Source: Salarias fasciatus (Eukaryota; Chordata; Actinopteri; Blenniiformes; Blenniidae). Taken from it: 64,000 bases of DNA. The notes beneath the pieces were generated by a model, which saw only the letters and a list, made by a program, of their open reading frames with translations, did no database searches and was not told where the DNA came from. The translations under genes and the position numbers were made by a program. Position 1 is the first letter of the stretch, and each line of letters starts with the position of its first letter. Of this stretch, positions 1 to 10,339 are shown piece by piece. The DNA is taken from assembly GCF_902148845.1 (NCBI RefSeq), contig NC_043766.1, forward strand, positions 18,812,594-18,876,593. The letters run 5' to 3'.

Positions 1-21
1 AGGGGAGGGCACATCTCACAC

Positions 22-27
22 TATAAG
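22..27 (+). promoter_or_regulatory. Possible TATA box of the first chemokine gene
   Basis: The sequence reads TATAAG. A donor-like CAG/GTATGT lies at 105/106 and an acceptor-like TTTGCAG ends at 468, so a short untranslated first exon ending at 105 and a 5' UTR intron of 106-468 would place transcription start about 30 bases after this motif. This is inferred from spacing only. Confidence 0.4.
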
Positions 28-497
28 AACACAGGGCTACCACGAGTTGCACAGGACCTTTTAGCAACCAGGGACACTTTCTTGTGAAATACTGGATGTG
101 AGCAGGTATGTTTCTCTGTATGCATATGAGACAGTTTCTTTTGCTCACTCTTAATGACTCTGAAATCCTGAGTTTGGGAACAAGTTGTTGTTTGTTCCAA
201 GTCTCAATCTAGTTGAGATTCTGTTGGGGCGGTTCACTGGTGTTTTAGAAGAAATCAGCTCCGAACCAGGAAGATTTAAGCAGTCTCAGTCATGGCCAAA
301 TAGTTTTTCTTTTACAAGAGCTCAGATGAAGGGGTTTGTGATGGAAAACATTAAATCACTACCCAACATTTATAAGCTGGGAAGGATGGGGGTAGTGAGT
401 GGATGAAGTCTGGTTCCAATTTTCTGCTACACTCTGCTCGATGTTTCACTTCATTTCTGTCTTTGCAGTGAGAAACACAGCAAGATCAGCTGCAGCC

Positions 498-1423
498 ATG
501 AAGTTTCATGCTCTTTTCTTCCTTCTACTCTTCACCTGCATGTATGTGAGTCTGGCTCAAGGTAAGTTGAACAGTTTAGAATTGTTTCATTGCAGAGCAG
601 TGATGTTTGATTCAAATACAGACATTTAACTGCACATTTCATAACAATTATAGACACTGTGCATGCTTGCATTGTTGTTTTTATCAGTAGATGCATTCTA
701 AAAATATATAATAATCATTGTTAAGTTTTGCACTTATTTAGGAGGATGAAATGCCTCACTTCAACCATTTTTATAAATGTTCCTCTGTTAGTTCACCAGG
801 ACTTATTTATTCTCTTTTTAATAATCAGTAAAGAAAGCAAGGTTATGATTGACTGTTTATATTTGTAAAAGAACTGTATGGTGCAAATGGTTATATGACA
901 GATGTCATTACAGAGAAACATTGGTCCGCATAAATATTTTGGGGTCTTGTAAGTGCTGAGATGTTGATGTATCAGAAGTAAGTGAAGTTGAAGTATTGTA
1001 GGCAGGAGGTCCAGGACCAGACCGCGTTAGCAATTAGTCCTCAGTTAATGAAAAGAATATGCTTTAAAAACAAAATAAATAAAGGAAAAGTGATCTTTTT
1101 TTCAAATCATCCCTTTTTCACACAACTGAACAAACAAATGAACAAATGAATAAATACATCCAGCAAAAAAACCCAAAGAATTTTATAAAGTATTTCAATA
1201 AATTGAGCGCTTATGTGCATCTGTATGTGCATGTGTGAATGTGTGCATGAGTGCACATGTGCCTATGTGTGCTTGTGTGTGTCTGAATTCGTATAATTTG
1301 TTGATGGTCATGTTTAACTGATGCAAGTGAAGATTCAAATTAGCTTCACAGGTTGTTGCTCAATATGTAAAAACAAAAGACTGCAGGATGTAATTTCTCA
1401 TCATACGCACACGCACGCGCGCG

Positions 1424-1488
<65 letters not shown>

Positions 1489-1823
1489 TTCAACGGGGAG
1501 CTAGGAAGTGATCTCTTATATAAATACTTTGTGCGCTACATAGCTTTGTACATTTCTCGCTCTATTTTCAGGCTCATATGACAACTGCTGCCTTGGGTAC
1601 GTTGTAAGACTTCCAAAGAAAGCAAAGAAAAACATTGAAAGCTACAGGATCCAGGAAACAGATGGCGATTGCAACATCAGGGCTGTTGTGTGAGTTGTGA
1701 ATGTTATTCCTCCTGTTTTTGGCATCACTGAGTTGCCCTGTATTGTTAAAATTCTGTACTATAATAAACTGGGTCAGCTTTATGGAAAAAAAAATAGTGC
1801 CCCTCGATAAGCACTTAATCTGG

Positions 1824-1904
<81 letters not shown>

Positions 1905-2035
1905 ATACGCATGCATGTGTGAGCAGGTTTCTGATGAAGAAGCAACCTTCACATAAAAAACAAAAGACGGTCTGTGCCAATCCAAATGACGATTGGGTCC
2001 GCACGATTGTGCAGGCATTGGATACAAGAAAGTAG
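498..2035 (+). CDS. CC chemokine, CCL25-like, three coding exons
   Basis: This is a small secreted chemoattractant for leukocytes. The coding exons are 498-561, 1572-1689 and 1927-2035, giving 96 residues with intron phases 1 and 2, the usual chemokine layout. Residues 1 to about 21 form a hydrophobic signal peptide (start MKFHALFF, ending near VSLAQG). The mature chain begins SYDNCCLGY with the adjacent CC pair. The third and fourth cysteines follow in DGDCNI and KTVCANP, and it ends in a helix with [15 protein letters not shown]. The SYRIQE..GDCN and VCANP..LD.RK features resemble vertebrate CCL25 more than CCL20 or CCL28, but the CCL25 assignment rests on recalled family sequences. The 5' UTR appears to carry its own intron (106-468). 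A (GT)n tract sits just before exon 3 in place of a pyrimidine tract. Human CCL28 lies near NIM1K, so CCL27/28 is the main alternative. Confidence 0.8.
1406..1487. repeat. (AC)n microsatellite with CG-rich start
   Basis: It begins as alternating ACGC/GCGC and continues as pure AC. It lies in intron 1 of the first chemokine gene, about 85 bases before exon 2. Confidence 0.97.
1823..1903. repeat. (GT)n microsatellite at a 3' splice site
   Basis: About 80 bases of GT run up to 23 bases before exon 3 of the first chemokine gene. The remaining intron end (ATGCATGTGTGAGCAG) has no pyrimidine tract. Confidence 0.97.
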
Positions 2036-2526
2036 AGTAAGGTAAAAAAAAAATTAAGAGTAAAAGAGGAAGCACACTTTAATTCTTAGGCTGACAGTTA
2101 CAATGAGTGTTCATAATACCTGTGTCTTTGTAGATCACTATATGGAGAAGAACAACGGAGGGGAGAACGGCTGTTTCACCTTCCTGTCAGGCATCATTTA
2201 ACAAGATGGATTGTGTTCATGAGGTATTTCCTGTTGCTGACAGTAACTGTAAATCATTTAAACATTGCTTCATAGCATAACCATACAGATATAACCACTA
2301 TTGCAGCTTTCATATAACTGAGCCATATACTGTTCACTTGTCTGTGACATGTAGCGCCTGCAAGGTTTGAGCCATTCTTTGGCAGCTTTTAAATGTGAAT
2401 TAGTATGTGTGTGAGTGTAACATATATGCAGATATATGTAAGGACTTTGGAGAAAAGCTGAGAGTTTGACAGATTTCCTTATTTTTGTATTGGCACTCTT
2501 ATCTTACATTGTATTTTCTTACAACA

Positions 2527-2532
2527 AATAAA
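2527..2532 (+). other. Polyadenylation signal AATAAA, first chemokine
   Basis: This canonical hexamer lies about 490 bases after the stop codon. No other plus-strand gene follows until pole4. Confidence 0.6.
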
Positions 2533-2559
2533 GTATAAATGCAGCAAAAACTCTGGATT

Positions 2560-5500
2560 TTACAGTTAATTATTACCTTGAAACACACGATGAAGAATAT
2601 CTGCAGTTTCTTTTGGGGCATGGGTCTTTTCTGTGTTACGTTTCTCTTGTGAATACACAAGCTTTCTTCAGGCCCCAGTTCTCGTCTCAGTTGTCTCTAG
2701 TTGCGTGAGTTTGCGATTGGAGAAGTGCTCAGTGTGTGTCCTGTGTTTGTCTGAATTTAAGGTGGAGGGATGAACATCCAACTGTTGAAATCAGTGTGAT
2801 CTGATCTTGTGAGCTTATGTTTTATGAAAAACAGCAGGCATAGCTTCACTCCCATAATCCCTTCTGGCATCACTTTGTTGTCAAATGAAAGCAGGACATA
2901 TCAGTCGGAAAAAAAAAAAGAGGTCATGACGAATGTTCAACGGCACATTTGGCACAGAGCCACTTTTCACTGTTGGATGTTAAAGGTGTGTCATCTTCTC
3001 AGCCTTTCAGTCAAATGGAGTTGGATTAATGAATAATGACGACTTAATCATTCATGTCTCTTTTAAAATAACAATCAGATGTGCCTGTCTGCTTTAAGTG
3101 AGGTTTGCAGGCAATGATGTGCTCCCATAAAAACGGTTAAAAAAATGTTTGCGCTGTCCACAGTCGACTTTTTTATGCAAAGATTAAAATTACTATAAAG
3201 TTACTATAAGTCTTTAAGAGGGATGATTGCGTTCTACATTTCGATTTATTTATTATGTTAATCACTTTCAACCTTTGAAAAATTTGTTCCATCAAGAAAC
3301 TTAATATTCAAGTTATTTGTTGTTGTTGTTTTGTTTTTAGTAACACAGTCTTGCATGATTACCATCTTTATCCAGTTCAGGTATTTAGTTGGCTGGACAT
3401 TGTATCCCAGCAGACCCCTGGAAGAAGCAATTTATATCCTGGGCGGATCACCAGTTCATCGTTGAGAAAATACAGAGACAGACAAGAACACAATCCCAGC
3501 TTCACATTCATAACCTCAAATTGCTGTTTTAGGACTGTGACAAGAAACCACAGTACCAAGAGAAATCCCACAGACCTATTTTGTGAACATGCAAACTCCA
3601 TGTCCTCAACTGAGCATGTATTTTGCTGTGAGGTGAGTTCACTAACCACTACCATCATGTAGCCCAACTCAAATTACATTAAGTTAATGTTAAAATAGAG
3701 ATGGAAAAAATGTAGCTGTTGAGTATTATTTTTCATGCATGTCAGCTCAACACACAAAAAAGTAAGATTTATAAACAAATGTTTGCCTTGTCCACAGGAT
3801 TTTATTGAATAATGATACGACCACAGATGAACCATGAACTAAGACAGGGGGGCCTTGGGAGCTCAAGGGCTTCAGACTAGGCAGTTTTGTAGCTTCAGTG
3901 ACTGACACCGTGAAGAAAAAAAGAAAAAAAAGTCTTCTTGTAGATGGATTGCGAAATGTCCTCAGATGGTTTCAGTTAGTACGGCAAATATTTTTGTTGC
4001 TGACCCACATCATAGTGCATACTCACTGCTTTCCAGCTTTGACTCAAATTACAACATACATGAAACACCTAATTCTTCTACACGAGAATTGACTGCACTG
4101 TCGTGACTTCGTATCTGTGAGAAAGAAACCCAACATATTTGTTTTTAATCATTTTTGTATTAACAAGAATTTGTATCAAACTGAAACATCTGGCAAATCG
4201 TAATTTGAGAAGCAACAGCTCAGTGAACTTCATAATTAGTCAGCAACATGTTTTCCCCACATTGCAGAATCATCATCAAAAAATGATTTGATTCAACCCA
4301 GCTGTGAACATTTCCTCCTGGAGTAAGAGGAACAAAAATGTCAAGTGAAGCTAAACATGTAAACCAACTTTAATTCGACAGTGTTGAGAGCAATATTTCA
4401 TCTTGTGATTAAACAAGTTTTAACACTCAGTGCAATGTGAAGTGGATCTTTTCAAACATTTGGGTGCCATTCTGCAAGGATGCATTTTATTCTCCACCAA
4501 CACGCACCACTTAACAAAGTCGCCATGGCTGTTACTTTCACATGCAGGTTCCTGTAAATTCTTTTTCAAGGTCCCGTAAATCCCATCAACACAGGACTGG
4601 ACATGAATCCAAGTTTTTCTTTCATGAATTTGTGGGCTCAGATACGTTTACATTCTTCAGTGGTGAAGTATTCAACGGCCCAATCAAGTTCATGTCAAAA
4701 TAACATATGGCGCGAACAATGAGTCACACTGTGAGAGAAAACACTTGACCGCAATTGTTCTGGTTTTTTCAATACATGGAGCCTCAACAAACAGATCATT
4801 AGTGACGACAGAACACACTTGATTTGTTGGGAGTTCACTGGAAAAGAAAAGTTGAAATCTGCAAATTTTCATTGAAGATGTGTACATCTCATTTACTGTA
4901 ATTTATATAACTGTAAAAAAAAAAAGAAAAGAAAAGAAGAAAAAAGAAAATAAACGACTAAGACCTAGAAATGGATGCATGTTTAGAGTTTGATATAAAT
5001 AAAAAAGGATCATTACTCAAACAGTATCTTGCATAGCACAGCAATGACTTCCTCATATATGAATTCAAGACTTAAGTTTACAACTCAGTTTTTGCAGATG
5101 CAATATCAATGTTCAAGACATGGATTCCATCTTTGAAGCACTTTGAAAGTAAGTACAAAGGTTGAACATAAACCTCTGCCTGGACTCATCCCATAACTTA
5201 AACACATTCACCAACCGATAAAATACTCTGTGACGGATATACCATACGATTTCTTAAATTTGCAGTTTTCTTTATAAAGGTATGTGAAAATGTCACATTC
5301 GTCGTGAAACAAATTGCTTTCTTAAGGCAAAGCGTTTACACTTTCACAATCACATCACCCTTTATGACCTGCTCAGATCTGTCATTCATCCAAAGCTCAA
5401 GGCTGCTGTGTCGCTGCCAAACACAATGAGGAGATGGAAGATTATGAGTAAAAGAGAACATGTTTTATATGAAGGCAAAACATGAGTAACAGCAGTTACT

Positions 5501-5640
5501 CATACAATAGAGGTGTTCATCTTTGCTCACACTGATTTTCTTTTTACCAGGGTAAGTTGTTCACTCACAGATGCATAATCACTGTTTGAATGCAAAAGAC
5601 ATTTATTTATATATTTTCACCACTTTAGCCATCTTAAAAG
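2560..5640. other. Intergenic stretch without a recognisable gene
   Basis: This AT-rich sequence lies between the first chemokine and the retrotransposon fossil. Apart from the SINE remnant at 3350-3665 I see no exon-like coding block on either strand. The short open frames have no domain features or matching splice sites. Confidence 0.6.
3350..3665 (-). mobile_element. Old tRNA-derived SINE remnant
   Basis: Read on the minus strand it carries decayed landmarks of the fish SINE seen better at 33417-33750. These are the tRNA-like head (around 3625-3660, near GTTAGTGAACTCACC), the ATGGAGTTTGCATG block (around 3590) and the later GATGAACTGGTGATCC section. It is diverged and probably old. Confidence 0.55.
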
Positions 5641-5967
5641 AATTTACACTAAATCTCAGTCACACACCTGCCGACACTTGAAGTCTTAAGATGTGGCAGG
5701 AGAGAGTCCTGACATAAAGGAACAGATAGCCTCTCTGCTAATCCTCTCTTAAGGACACTTCTCTTCATGACATAATCCTATTCATAATTAACTTTAACTA
5801 CTCATACTATAAACCCTGGGCTGCAGCTGTCATTGATTATTGTGTCTTCATCAAGTTCCCGTCTCTTACCTATTCATCATTTCCTGTTTTGTTTTGTCTT
5901 ACCAGTTGAGTGGTTTGTTCCACATTTCCTCCCTCTACTTCTGTATAAGAACCTCTTCTGACTAGCC

Positions 5968-6256
5968 TTTGGGGGGCTGTGACTCAGTGGGGAGAGCAGT
6001 TGTGTCACAATTGGGATGTTGTTAGTTTGATTCCCGTCTCCCCCCTGTCTGCTTGTCGAAGTGATCCTTGGGCAAGAAACTGGACCGTATGTCGCCCCCA
6101 GTGGACGGACTGAGCGCCTTGCATGGCAGCCGCCTCCACTGGTGTGTGAATGTGCGTGTGAATGGGTGAATGTGATAATGCAGTGTAAAGCGCTTTGGGC
6201 TCTGTCAGTGCAGGGTAAAAAGCGCTATTTAAGTGTAGTCCATTTAGATTTTACTC
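5968..6256 (+). mobile_element. tRNA-derived SINE with AAAGCGCTTTGGG 3' part
   Basis: The head resembles a tRNA gene: an A-box-like GACTCAGTGGGGAGAGCAG and a B-box-like GTTTGATTCCCG. It is followed by the widespread fish segment containing GTGAATGGGTGAATGTGA, TGTAAAGCGCTTTGGG and AAAAGCGCTATTTAAGT, ending in GTCCATTTA. It interrupts the gypsy LTR and is therefore younger. It is not a functional tRNA, because no complete cloverleaf can be folded. Confidence 0.75.
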
Positions 6257-6853
6257 TGGATACCTTCAACTATTCCAAGATCATTTTAACTAATAAAATA
6301 TTTGAACTCATTTCACATTGTCTGTCTCTGCTTCTGGGTCCCACCACCACCTTTAATAGTACAATCTGGCCAAAGATGGACCCAGTGGACTTCTATCCTT
6401 TGCAGGGTGTGCTGGCTGCACCGGAGCGACAGCTCACAGAACAAGAGATGCATCTTGAGGCTGCTTTCCACTGAATCTATAGGGTATCTCTATAGCGTCA
6501 TGAATCATCCATTGCCACAGTGGGCTGACGGGTCTTGCAGCTCCAGCTGTTAACATCACACTCGTTTCTGGAGCTAATTCCATATCGGCAGCTGCATGGC
6601 AATCATCCATGGTGAGCACCCCTATTCACTCGGCTTATCCCATTCATTCCTCTGCAGTTCTGTGAAACAAGATGTCTGTGCTGTGCCCTCAGTCACCGTG
6701 CCTTCTGCTACTGTCTCACTTCAGCAGGTGAGATGGCGCTCAGGTGGTCATTGACTGTGAGGGTGATGCTGACCTGATGGACCAGTCCCTCATTGAACAG
6801 CTGAAGTTGGGGTTGGTACAGTTGAGCAAGTCCCTCCAGGCTACATTGCTTAA

Positions 6854-7308
6854 AGGTGTAATGAAGGATGTTCTATTTGCTTTGAGTTCCGGGTGGATCA
6901 TCAAAATAACTGGTGGTTCTGTTTGTCAATCATTCTGCTGAGCTACTTTCGTAAAGCCGTTGTACGTGCTCGCTCCCAATAAGGTTCTACTTATTGCGCA
7001 TTCAGAGTGTTTATGTAGCCGATAAGCTTCGGTTTCAGCCAGTACTTACCGATGGCGAGTCTGACATAATGAAACTGTAACTGTTTCAGAAAATAAGTTT
7101 TATGAGCGAGGCCGATCACAGAAACTGTAAACAGAGCGATGCACGCCCGGGGAAGATGGGCTTGCACTCGCACGCTTCCGACATTTGATAGGCTTTTCCT
7201 CGGGAGGAGCAGTAGAGCAGGTAGGATGGTCTGGTGCATGCGTATTATTCAAAAAGTGAGTAACAGATGTTTGGCTTCATCTTTTCGAGAAAATTGTCCA
7301 CTATACCT
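6854..7308. mobile_element. TTAA-flanked MITE (copy A)
   Basis: The ends are AGGTGTAATGAAGGATGTT on the left and the imperfect complement AAAATTGTCCACTATACCT on the right. Both are bounded by TTAA (6850-6853 and 7309-7312), the target duplication typical of piggyBac- or Kolobok-type elements. The right part (from about 7200, GAGCAGTAGAGCAGGTAGG) is shared with the copy at 61925-62147. No transposase is encoded, so it is non-autonomous. It lies inside the gypsy fossil. Confidence 0.75.
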
Positions 7309-7312
7309 TTAA

Positions 7313-7601
7313 TGGTCAGGTATTGTGGTGTGTCTCTTGTCACACCTGCCAGATTCCACTCACCCTTTCTGATATCCACACAAAGTGTCTTCGTATCCTC
7401 AAACTCTCTCCAAGAAAAGTATTGCTTTGCATACATACACCCTACAATACATACACAATCCAAAATCAATACCACTTCAGTACTTAACAATACCTACACC
7501 AACATGACAGCTGATCAGCAAGCACAGGGCATCAAGACATCACCAGATCATCTTATCTCACTCCCCACTTATAACACACAATGCACAAACCAGAATGACG
7601 C

Positions 7602-7633
<32 letters not shown>

Positions 7634-8140
7634 CGGAGAGTGTTTTTAACCAGGAGCAACACCAAAGCATATATAAGCCCAACAGTAGCATGAGTCTGAT
7701 CCAGAGAGTCAATAAAGCAACAACAAAACCTAGCACTCACCCATCAGTGAAGTTCATCTGAAAGACCCCACCTCAGAAGTTGAAAAACCTTCAGCTTTCT
7801 GTCAATAACGCATTAAAATCTCATTGGTTGATGATACTGCCACTCAATTCTACACAACCTAATGGCAGCACCCAGCTTTGATCCAAAGCTAGCTAGTGAA
7901 ACTACACCTGCCACAGCAGAGGGGACAAAGTTACGATCCCTTTAAGGACAAAGGACATTTCAGCTCAACGATAACAATTCGTTTTCCGGATAAAGTTGCA
8001 AACTGAACAAGTAATTGACTCCAGGCACATTTCAGAATGACCTTTTAATTATGGAGAGAAAAAAAAATGGTCATGTTTGACAGGGTCCCTGACTGCACAT
8101 CACTGCCCACTAAACATCTCTTTATTAATTAACAAGAATT
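7313..8140. other. Unassigned stretch inside the retrotransposon fossil
   Basis: No confident gene or repeat family was recognised. It contains a (CAA)n microsatellite at 7597-7634 and a TATA-like TATATAAGCC near 7669. It may be further decayed gypsy internal sequence or another LTR, but I cannot show this. Confidence 0.4.
7597..7634. repeat. (CAA)n microsatellite
   Basis: About twelve CAA units. Confidence 0.95.
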
Positions 8141-9176
8141 TGAGGTCACAAGTAATCCATTGGGCCTGTGCCTCATCCCTCTTCTGTCATCCTGGAAACA
8201 AAATAAGCCTCTTTGCAGTCCAGCAGCAGTTTTGGTGGTCCTATAAGAGCTAGAAGACTATGTGGCCATCTGTCCCACCTGTGCTCAGCAAAAGTCCTCT
8301 CACCGTCCAGCCTCTGGTCTCCGGTGTCCATTACCTGTATCACGTCTAGAAATAACTATGTTGTAATTGGCACTTCATAAAAAAAGCTGAATTGAATTGA
8401 ATTGAATCTTTGGTTCGATATCTCTGTGGACTTTGTCGCTGGACTTCCTGATTCAGAAGGTAGCACAGTAGTACTCATCATTGCCAACCACTTCTCTAAG
8501 ATGGTCCATTTTGTTGTCCTACCTAAGTGCCCTTAGGCCAATGAGACAGCATTAAAGGCAAAAGTGAGGGTTTCCCTGGCCATGTCCATGGTTTGTCACA
8601 GTCGTTGCACCTAGGAATGGGACTGCCAGACGCTTGTCTGAGTGGACTCCCATGAAAGACTGAAGCAGATCAACATTGTTCCTCGGCCCTTCCTACAGAA
8701 CCGGTCAGCAGGTGTGGTTTTCAACCTGGAATTTTCATTTTGTCTGACTGGCTGAGACTGGTTGGTCTCAAAAATTATTAAAGCCTCTTCTGTAAGCCTC
8801 AGGCTTCCGAGGTCCATGTGGGTTCACCCTGCTTTCCATGTCAGTTGTCTCAAGCCAGCATGCTCCAGCAGTCTGTTTCCACCTTTTCCAGCTCGTCCTC
8901 CAACTTACAGCTTCTCAGATCAACCAGATCTGCCATGAACATACTGGCAGTCTGCAAATTAGAGTATGATAAACAGTACCTGGTTTACTGGTAGCGTGCT
9001 CCTGAAGATTGTTCACTGGAGTTGGCAAGTAAAGGGCCTTTCTCAGAAATGAGGTGGTGACCATGACATCATGAGCCTCTTCTGGTTGATTATATGTCCA
9101 AGTGACGTCTCCTGTAGACCAGCCAGCTCTCCAGAGAGAGTTAGGGGAAATTCAAACATATTGCATATTTGTTTAA

Positions 9177-9685
9177 AGCAACACTTGATAACTTTTCAAC
9201 CTTAATAAAACATTTTAATATCTTTTGTGATGTTACCATGACTTACAACTAGTTGAATGACCCCTCTGTCACGGCCTGAGGGCGTCAGTATTGCTTTCAC
9301 TTGGACTAAGCAACTGTGAGGAGGGTGGTAGGAACCCTGCACACTAAAAAACTCCAAATGTACGGACTGCTTTACGGCATGGTCTCCAAAGGGGGAAAAG
9401 CGGTACATAAACAAAGTTACGTTTACCAAAGTTAAACGTTTATTTTCGGCATCATGATATAACATTGTTTAGCCACCATTAGATTCATTACCTCGTCGTT
9501 ATCCATCCTTCAGACAGCCACTGGAAACAAATGTATGCAAGTTCAATCCGACAGCATGCGACCGGGAGCAGCACTTTACGACACCACACGCTAGTCCTCA
9601 TGGGAACTGTTCAGGCAAAACACTACCACCTTTGTCCACTGGCGCTGCCAAAATCAAGGAAAACTGAAAGTTCTTTAGTGTCGCT
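9177..9685. mobile_element. TTAA-flanked MITE (AGCRACACT type)
   Basis: The left end AGCAACACTTGATAACTTTT is an imperfect complement of the right end GAAAGTTCTTTAGTGTCGCT. Both ends are bordered by TTAA (9173-9176 and 9686-9689). It has no coding capacity. Its termini differ from those of the AGGTG-type copies, so it is a separate subfamily. Confidence 0.7.
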
Positions 9686-9814
9686 TTAAGACTTTTTCCA
9701 ATCTCCAGCAGGCCTTGGATTGGAGACATCTCTGCAACATGTACTTGATGTCTCCACCAGTTGTGGTGTGGTCTCATGAAGCGCTGTAAATCCATCAGTG
9801 ACATGCTTAACATC

Positions 9815-10330
9815 TGGGAAACACTGTTATGTGATGGCGTGACAAGCAGGACCCAAAATGCTAGGCATCACTGTAGTTCAAAGTTAAACTCATTTTATTA
9901 TTCAAACAGAAAAGTCAAGATTTCACAAACCAAAACATTCACATCTCAAAAGGAGCAAAGTCCACAACTTGCACCAAGAAGCTGCAGCAGAGGAGCAAGG
10001 CACTAAAACACAGAAGCTGCTGCATGGTAGGGTCGGGATGCAGGTGAACTGAGGTGCAGGTTCAACGAAACACAGAAACATGAATGTAGAAACACTGGGA
10101 CACTGAGGTAGGAACACAGTCACACAGTAACTCAGACAGACCGACAACCAGAACACACTAGGACAGCTCTTTATATAGACAAGGCACCAGGTGATGATAA
10201 TCACACACTCACGCGCACAGGTGAAGGATATTAAGGTGGAGAACACTAGGGGGAGCCAAGAAACCTGAAACAAGAGATACAGTTAGAATTCTACATAAAA
10301 CACATGGGACAATACATGAACAACACACCA
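9815..10330. repeat. Probable interspersed repeat, LTR-related
   Basis: The motifs GACAAGCAGGACCCAAAATG, AACTCATTTTATTATTCAAAC, AGGCACCAGGTGATGATAATC and GGGGAGCCAAGAAACCTGA resemble a repeat common in teleosts, often seen near gypsy-type elements. The family assignment comes from memory and the boundaries are approximate. It may belong to the same fossil cluster. Confidence 0.35.
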
Positions 10331-10339
10331 ACCTGTTTA

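Larger units (their letters stand above)
5650..9165 (+). mobile_element. Ty3/gypsy LTR retrotransposon fossil, heavily decayed
   Basis: Three areas point to one old Ty3/gypsy element in plus orientation. Positions 5650-6330 look like a 5' LTR, with a TATAAG motif near 5943, AATAAAA near 6294 and a typical gypsy LTR end. A gag-like start follows near 6376 (MDPVDFYPLQ). Pol-derived sequence at about 8150-9160 includes the integrase zinc-finger region (CPTC motif near 8270) and the core beginning [14 protein letters not shown] near 8420. A SINE (5968-6256) and a TTAA-type MITE (6854-7308) have inserted into it, and a second such MITE (9177-9685) lies just past its right limit, so it predates at least the first two. 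No 3' LTR was recognised. It is broken many times over and is clearly not functional. Confidence 0.7.

Noticed and set aside
1321-2075. Open frames rich in HTHTHT or VCVCVC around 1.3-2.1 kb and at other CA/GT tracts
   Set aside because: They are translations of dinucleotide repeats; the real exons of the chemokine lie in another frame or partly overlap them.
5968-6050. Possible tRNA gene
   Set aside because: A- and B-box-like sequences are present, but no full cloverleaf folds and a SINE body follows.
7267-7761. 164-residue plus-strand frame
   Set aside because: It begins inside a MITE and crosses a CAA microsatellite; no domain or splice signal supports it.
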